Assembly (NCBI GenBank): GCA_022843925.1
Contig: JALHMS010000005.1
Span: forward strand, 1 to 64,000
Length of the DNA: 64,000 nt
Reading direction: 5' to 3'
Source: Burkholderiales bacterium
GTDB lineage: Bacteria > Pseudomonadota > Gammaproteobacteria > Burkholderiales > Ga0077523
Shown in pieces: positions 59,640 to 64,000 of this stretch (the stretch's first letter is position 1; every line of letters begins with the position of its first letter). Both the position numbers and the translations under genes were made by a program. The notes beneath the pieces are model-generated. The model saw nothing but the letters and a program-made list of their open reading frames with translations, was not told where the DNA came from and did no database searches.

Positions 59640-61049
59640 TCAGAGGCTGTAGTACATGTCGAACTCGACCGGGTGGGTCGTCATGCGGAAGCGGGTGACC
59701 TCCTCCATCTTCAGCTCGATGTAGGCATCGATCATGTCGTTGGAGAACACTCCGCCGCGCGTGAGGAACTCGCGGTCCTTGTCGAGATGCTCCAGCGCCA
59801 TGTCGAGCGACGAGCACACGTTCGGAACCTTCTTGGCTTCTTCCGGCGGGAGGTCGTACAGGTTCTTGTCGATGGCCTCACCGGGGTGGATCTTGTTCTG
59901 CACGCCGTCTAGGCCGGCCATCAGCATCGCCGCGAACGCGAGGTACGGGTTGGCCGTGGGATCGGGGAAGCGCACTTCGATCCGGCGGGCCTTGTCGCTC
60001 TGCACGAACGGGATGCGGATGGAGGCCGAGCGGTTACGGGCGGAATACGCGAGGTTGATCGGTGCCTCGAAGCCGGGTACGAGACGCTTGTACGAGTTGG
60101 TGCCGGGGTTCGTGATGGCGTTGAGCGCCTTCGCGTGCTTGATGATGCCGCCGATGTAGAAGAGCGCGAACTCGGACAGGCCGGCGTAGCCGTTTCCTGC
60201 GAAGAGGTTCTTGCCGTCCTTCCACACGGACTGGTGGACGTGCATGCCCGAACCGTTGTCGCCCACGACAGGCTTCGGCATGAACGTCGCCGTCTTGCCG
60301 AACTGATGCGCGACGTTGTGGATCGTGTACTTCATGATCTGGAGCCAGTCGGCCCGCTGCACCAGCGGCGCGAACTTGGTACCGATCTCGCACTGGCCGG
60401 GCGCTGCCACTTCGTGGTGATGCACTTCGACTTCGACACCCTGTTCCTCGAGGGCGAGGCACATGGCGGACCGGAGGTCCTGGAGGGAATCCACCGGAGG
60501 CACGGGGAAGTAACCACCCTTCACTGCGGGTCGGTGACCCATGTTGCCGCCGTCCATGTCGAGGCCGGTGGACCAGGGCGCTTCGGAAGAATTGATCTTC
60601 ACGAAGCAGCCCGACATGTCGACGTTCCAGGTGATGGAATCGAACACGAAGAACTCGGGTTCGGGGCCGAAGTAGGCGACGTCACCGATGCCGGAGGACT
60701 TCAGGTAGGCCTCGGCGCGCTTGGCGATGGAGCGCGGATCCCGGTCGTAGCCCTTGCCGTCGGCCGGTTCGATCACGTCGCACGTGATGATGAGGGTCGG
60801 TTCGTCGGTGAAGGGGTCCATGCGGGCGCTGCTGGCATCCGGCATCAGCAGCATGTCGGACGCCTGGATGCCCTTCCAACCGGCGATGGAGGAACCGTCG
60901 AAGGCATGCCCGTCCTCGAACTTCGAGTTGTCGAACTGCTTGGACGGAACGGTGACGTGCTGTTCCTTGCCACGGGTATCCGTGAAGCGGAAGTCAACGA
61001 ACTTCACTTCGTTGTCTTTCACCAGTTGAAGGACTTCGGCTGGGGACAT
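59640..61049 (-). CDS. glnA: Glutamine synthetase, type I
   Basis: The 469-residue enzyme makes glutamine from glutamate and ammonia, as a dodecamer. The N-terminal [21 protein letters not shown] and [13 protein letters not shown], the metal-site EFFVFDS, and the ATP-binding [16 protein letters not shown] are all typical. Tyr398 in NLYDLPPEE is the adenylylation site of beta-type enzymes, so activity is likely controlled by GlnE. The gene has a sigma-54-type promoter and NtrC-like sites upstream and an intrinsic terminator downstream. The ntrBC genes lie downstream on the same strand. The ATG at 61049 precedes the conserved start. Confidence 0.97.
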   Translation of the reverse strand: MSPAEVLQLVKDNEVKFVDFRFTDTRGKEQHVTVPSKQFDNSKFEDGHAFDGSSIAGWKGIQASDMLLMPDASSARMDPFTDEPTLIITCDVIEPADGKGYDRDPRSIAKRAEAYLKSSGIGDVAYFGPEPEFFVFDSITWNVDMSGCFVKINSSEAPWSTGLDMDGGNMGHRPAVKGGYFPVPPVDSLQDLRSAMCLALEEQGVEVEVHHHEVAAPGQCEIGTKFAPLVQRADWLQIMKYTIHNVAHQFGKTATFMPKPVVGDNGSGMHVHQSVWKDGKNLFAGNGYAGLSEFALFYIGGIIKHAKALNAITNPGTNSYKRLVPGFEAPINLAYSARNRSASIRIPFVQSDKARRIEVRFPDPTANPYLAFAAMLMAGLDGVQNKIHPGEAIDKNLYDLPPEEAKKVPNVCSSLDMALEHLDKDREFLTRGGVFSNDMIDAYIELKMEEVTRFRMTTHPVEFDMYYSL

Positions 61050-61132
61050 CCTTGTTTCTCCTCAGGACGGAAATTCGGGGGGAGTTGGGGGTCGCGATCG
61101 CCCCCGGAAATCAAGCTCGAGTACCGGAAGGG

Positions 61133-61148
61133 TGCAGATTCCATGCCA
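61133..61148 (-). promoter_or_regulatory. Sigma-54 promoter of glnA
   Basis: On the minus strand TGGCATGGAATCTGCA matches TGGCACG-N4-TTGCA with the invariant GG-N10-GC spacing. The expected transcription start is near 61122, about 73 bp before the glnA ATG. It fits a gene linked to ntrBC. Confidence 0.85.
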
Positions 61149-61211
61149 CGGCTTCTGGACGAAAAAGCATTGTGCCACAATTCGTTAGCACTCTCATACC
61201 CACCCGGACCG

Positions 61212-61255
61212 AGCCACTTTGGTGCGTATTCTTGCGGTTTGCACCATCATGGATC
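61212..61255 (-). promoter_or_regulatory. Two NtrC-like binding sites upstream of glnA
   Basis: Around 61212-61226 (gagccactttggtgc) and 61241-61255 (gcaccatcatggatc) are two half-conserved dyads of the GCAC-N6-GGTGC type. Their centres are 29 bp apart, about 97 and 126 bp upstream of the predicted start, close to the E. coli glnA arrangement. Each has one intact half-site, so they are candidates only. Confidence 0.55.
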
Positions 61256-61332
61256 GTTGTTTTTTGGGGTTTTCGTCCGATGCATCCCTCCCTGGGTGCA
61301 CGGAAAACCTGACTCAAAAGGAGGACTCCCCC

Positions 61333-61785
61333 ATGGGACGCTTGACCGAGATTCTCGAAACAGCGCAGGAAAGGGCTGCCGCCCAGGGACTTCCCTACGA
61401 CGGCGCCCTGAAGCCCGCCGAAGCGCATGAACTGCTGAGCCTGGCGCCGGGGGCGAAGCTGATCGACGTGAGGACCCGGGCGGAGTGGGATTGGGTCGGG
61501 CGCATTCCAGGTAGCGTCGAGATCGAATGGCAGACCTACCCTGGAGGCCATCCGAACGCCAGTTTCCAGTCCCAGCTCAGCCAGCAGGTGGATCCGGAAG
61601 CGCTCACGATGTTCCTGTGCCGGAGCGGTGGGCGTTCCCACGCGGCGGCTGCGACTGCGAAGCAGGCCGGATACACCGCCGTCTACAACGTGCTCGAGGG
61701 ATTCGAGGGCGATCGCGATGGGCAAGGGCAGCGGAACACCGTGGGCGGGTGGCGGCGTGCGGGTCTGCCCTGGACACAGTCCTGA
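61333..61785 (+). CDS. Rhodanese-like protein
   Basis: The 150-residue protein is a single rhodanese domain. LIDVRTRAEWDWVGRIPGSV is the first half, and the active-site cysteine is Cys96 in MFLCRSGGRSHAAA. VYNVLEGFEGDRDGQGQRNT and WRRAGLPW end the domain in the way seen in a Proteobacterial subgroup. It probably transfers sulfane sulfur or persulfide in the cytoplasm. The ATG at 61333 follows an AAAGGAGG ribosome site at good spacing. It is divergent from glnA, and the shared 283-bp region holds the sigma-54 promoter and NtrC-like sites. Confidence 0.88.
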   Translation: MGRLTEILETAQERAAAQGLPYDGALKPAEAHELLSLAPGAKLIDVRTRAEWDWVGRIPGSVEIEWQTYPGGHPNASFQSQLSQQVDPEALTMFLCRSGGRSHAAAATAKQAGYTAVYNVLEGFEGDRDGQGQRNTVGGWRRAGLPWTQS

Positions 61786-61868
61786 GAGGCTGCCGTCCCC
61801 GAACCTCGGGAGATTCTGGCGGGGTCCGCTTTTCGGCACGCGCGTTTCACGACGCGCGTCGCTGAACG

Positions 61869-62693
61869 TCAGTGACTCGACCAGTCGATCAGGCCCGACC
61901 AGTCCGTCAGCAGCACCAGCGCACCGAAGGCGATCCGGTACCAGGCGAACACGGTGAAATCATGGTGGGCCACGTATCGGATCAGTCCGCGCACCGCGAT
62001 CAGGGCGCTGAAGAACGCCGCCGCGAATCCGACGCCGAACAACGCGATGTCTTCCGTGCCGAGAAGGTCTCGGTGCTTGATGAGGTCGTAGACGGCTGCC
62101 GCGGTGAGGGTCGGAATGGCCAGGAAGAACGAGAACTCGGTCGCCGACCGGCGCGACAGCCCGAAGAACATCCCTCCGATGATCGTTGCTCCCGAGCGGG
62201 ATGTCCCGGGGATCAGCGCTAGCGCCTGCGCGAAGCCGACCTTGAGCGCGTCGGGGAGGCGGATCTGGTCGATGTCGTCGATGCGGGGGCGCCGGTAACG
62301 CCGTTCCAGCCACAGGATCAATATGCCGCCGACCACGAACGCCGTCGCGACCGGGACCGGCTTGAAGAGGTACGCCTTGATGTGCTTGCCGAAGGCCAGT
62401 CCGAGGATGGCCGCGGGGAGGAAGGCAACGAGGAGGTTGAGGGCGAAGCGTTGCTGGTCTCGATCGCGGGCGAGCCCCGAGACGGCCTGACCCAGCCTGT
62501 CCCGATACTCCCAGCAGACCGCGAGGATGGCGCCGAGCTGGATCGCGATCGCGAACGCCTTCTCCTTCTCGCCCGTGAATCCGAGCAACTGCTCGACGAT
62601 GATGAGGTGGCCGGTGCTCGAGATCGGCAGGAACTCGGTGAGCCCCTCCACGACGCCGAGGACCAGCGCCTTGAGGAGGGCGGTGGGATCCAT
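61869..62693 (-). CDS. uppP: Undecaprenyl-diphosphatase UppP (BacA)
   Basis: The 274-residue membrane enzyme dephosphorylates undecaprenyl diphosphate to recycle the lipid carrier of cell-wall synthesis. It opens with [20 protein letters not shown], in which the [15 protein letters not shown] motif is characteristic. The second signature, [16 protein letters not shown], lies near residue 160. About eight helices are visible. Its ATG at 62693 directly precedes the conserved start. It converges on the rhodanese gene across 83 bp and is divergent from the HD-GYP gene. Higher copy of such enzymes gives bacitracin resistance in other bacteria. Confidence 0.95.
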   Translation of the reverse strand: MDPTALLKALVLGVVEGLTEFLPISSTGHLIIVEQLLGFTGEKEKAFAIAIQLGAILAVCWEYRDRLGQAVSGLARDRDQQRFALNLLVAFLPAAILGLAFGKHIKAYLFKPVPVATAFVVGGILILWLERRYRRPRIDDIDQIRLPDALKVGFAQALALIPGTSRSGATIIGGMFFGLSRRSATEFSFFLAIPTLTAAAVYDLIKHRDLLGTEDIALFGVGFAAAFFSALIAVRGLIRYVAHHDFTVFAWYRIAFGALVLLTDWSGLIDWSSH

Positions 62694-62840
62694 GAGCGGG
62701 GCGGATTATAGCCACTGAAGCCATCGCGAACAGCATCAAGAGGTCAGGGTTTCTGTCGCAAAGCGTTCACGAACCGAGCACGCACCTGGCACCGTACGCA
62801 CGACCACCGCTCACCGACGTCTCCTCGCCAGTCCGAACTC

Positions 62841-64000
62841 ATGATCAAGCTCATCGCGGCAGACCGATTGCGGCCAGGCATGTACCTCCACGATCTCAAC
62901 TGCGACTGGATGTCCCATCCGTTCGTCAGGAGTCGATTCCTCCTGGAGGACCCCGCGGACATCGCGAAGATCGTCTCGTCGGGGATCCGGGAGATCTACA
63001 TCGACACCTCCCGCGGCCTCGATGACGCCAGCGCGCCCACGGTCGAGGAAGTCCGTCAGCGGGTCGATGCGGACATGCTCCGGGCCGCGACCGCGAAGCC
63101 CGATGTGCCGATCCAGCGGACGGTCTCCGAAGAGATGGGCAAGGCGCGAAAGATCTACGAACAGACGGGTCGGGTGGTGCGCAACGTGATGAACGACGTG
63201 CGGCTCGGTCACGCGATCCACGTGGCCGACGTGGAAGCGGTCGTGGAGGACATCACGGCATCCGTGGCGCGAAGCAGCGGTGCACTCATCAGCCTACTGC
63301 GCCTGAAGCGCGCCGACGACTACACCTTCCAGCACTGCGTCGCAGTCGGAACACTCCTCGTGACCTTCGCGCGATCGATGGGGCTGGACCCGGAGACCGT
63401 TCGCGAGGCGGGTGTCGGCGGTCTGCTCCACGATGTCGGCAAGATGAAGGTGCCCGATGCGGTGCTGAACAAGCCGGGGCGTCTCACCGACGAGGAGTTC
63501 CTGCTCATCAAGCGTCATCCCTCCGACGGGCACGCAGCGCTCGTGGCGACCGGGTCCGTCGGGGACATCCCCCTCGACATCACCCTCCATCACCACGAGC
63601 GCATGGACGGCACCGGGTATCCGGAGAAGCTCGCCGGCGCCGACATCACGCTGCTCGCGCGGATGTCGGCGATCGTCGATGTCTACGACGCGATCACTTC
63701 CGATCGCTGCTATCACAAGGGCATGGAGCCGACCGAGGCGCTGCGCAAGATGTTCGAGTGGAGCAAGTTCCACTTCGACGAGAAGCTGGTGCAGCAATTC
63801 ATGCGCACCATCGGGATCTATCCGGTCGGGACCCTCGTGATGCTGGAGAGCGGCAGGCTCGGCGTCGTGACCGAGCAGACGGAAGGCAACCTCCTCGCGC
63901 CGAAGGTGTGCGCCTTCTTCAGCACCAGGCAGAACTGCTACATCAAGCCCGAGACGGTGGACCTCGCCAAGTCGATGGGGTGGGGCGGCGCCGATCGGAT
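62841..64000 (+). CDS. HD-GYP domain protein, c-di-GMP phosphodiesterase type (3' truncated)
   Basis: The gene runs off the window after 386 codons. The N-terminal part (IKLIAADRLRPGMYLHDLNC, residues 1-130) is a DUF3391-type domain. The HD-GYP domain has the metal-binding HD at 197-198 in GGLLHDVGKMKVPDAV. It continues with DITLHHHERMDGTGYPEKLA near 245-265 and VDVYDAITSDRCYHKGM. All signature residues seem intact, so c-di-GMP hydrolysis is plausible, which complements the GGDEF protein at 1789. The ATG at 62841 is the start of the conserved IKLIAADRLRPGM segment. The C-terminus is outside the window. Confidence 0.9.
   Translation, partial: MIKLIAADRLRPGMYLHDLNCDWMSHPFVRSRFLLEDPADIAKIVSSGIREIYIDTSRGLDDASAPTVEEVRQRVDADMLRAATAKPDVPIQRTVSEEMGKARKIYEQTGRVVRNVMNDVRLGHAIHVADVEAVVEDITASVARSSGALISLLRLKRADDYTFQHCVAVGTLLVTFARSMGLDPETVREAGVGGLLHDVGKMKVPDAVLNKPGRLTDEEFLLIKRHPSDGHAALVATGSVGDIPLDITLHHHERMDGTGYPEKLAGADITLLARMSAIVDVYDAITSDRCYHKGMEPTEALRKMFEWSKFHFDEKLVQQFMRTIGIYPVGTLVMLESGRLGVVTEQTEGNLLAPKVCAFFSTRQNCYIKPETVDLAKSMGWGGADR

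Noticed and set aside
61838-61859. Hairpin ACGCGCGT/ACGCGCGT between the rhodanese and uppP genes as a terminator
   Set aside because: The stem is good but there is no T-tract on either side, so I do not call it a terminator.

Overview
The window looks like a chromosomal segment of a high-GC betaproteobacterium. I infer this from gene orders I know from that class: pepA-holC-DUF2486-like-valS beside divergent lptF-lptG; an ECF sigma factor-DUF3619-DUF3106-RDD cluster; yqgE-ruvX-pyrR-pyrB-pyrC'; and glnA-DUF4124-ntrB-ntrC. Third codon positions are almost all G or C in every real gene, so long spurious open frames run opposite most genes. I cannot name a genus. I saw no rRNA, tRNA, CRISPR array, phage or transposase gene.

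Layout. 1-629: nested tandem repeat built on a palindromic core. 636-7599: BLUF photoreceptor, CoA-binding protein, GGDEF/degenerate-EAL protein, O-acetylhomoserine sulfhydrylase, MFS transporter and MOSC protein. 7747-8600: a second, unrelated REP-like array (195-bp unit). 8653-11400: Ser/Thr kinase with a cyclic-nucleotide-binding domain, divergent from a type II NADH dehydrogenase. 11486-17189: tripartite RND efflux operon of the heavy-metal class. 17195-18060: 130-bp tandem array. 18143-23876: UxaA-type dehydratase, ABM monooxygenase, a frameshifted secreted protein, YceI, a LysR regulator, thioredoxin and a cysteine-less thioredoxin-like protein. 24157-28435: HAE1-type RND adaptor and pump. 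28503-35515: thioesterase, GNAT, an ABC ATPase and its probable FtsX-type permease, separated by an opposed glycogen phosphorylase gene.

35628-43369: valS, a DUF2486-like gene, holC and pepA on the minus strand, then lptF-lptG on the plus strand. 43400-45298: sigma factor operon. 45420-49165: yqgE-ruvX-pyrR-pyrB-pyrC', with overlapping or nearly touching genes; the dihydroorotase-like protein has lost its metal ligands, as in the Pseudomonas aspartate transcarbamoylase complex. 49227-54929: oligopeptidase A, a DUF4124-glutaredoxin protein and a glycine-betaine-type ABC transporter. 55433-64000: exonuclease III, the ntrC-ntrB-DUF4124-glnA nitrogen cluster with a sigma-54 promoter in front of glnA, a rhodanese protein, UppP and a truncated HD-GYP protein.

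What stands out. Two unrelated REP-like families have been amplified into local tandem arrays. Short minisatellites (13 bp and 15 bp) sit in two divergent promoter regions. The pyr operon carries a non-catalytic PyrC'. The glnA promoter region can be read almost completely. A kinase is fused to a cyclic-nucleotide sensor. I did not find a clearly new multi-gene system; the repeat structures are the least explained part of the window.
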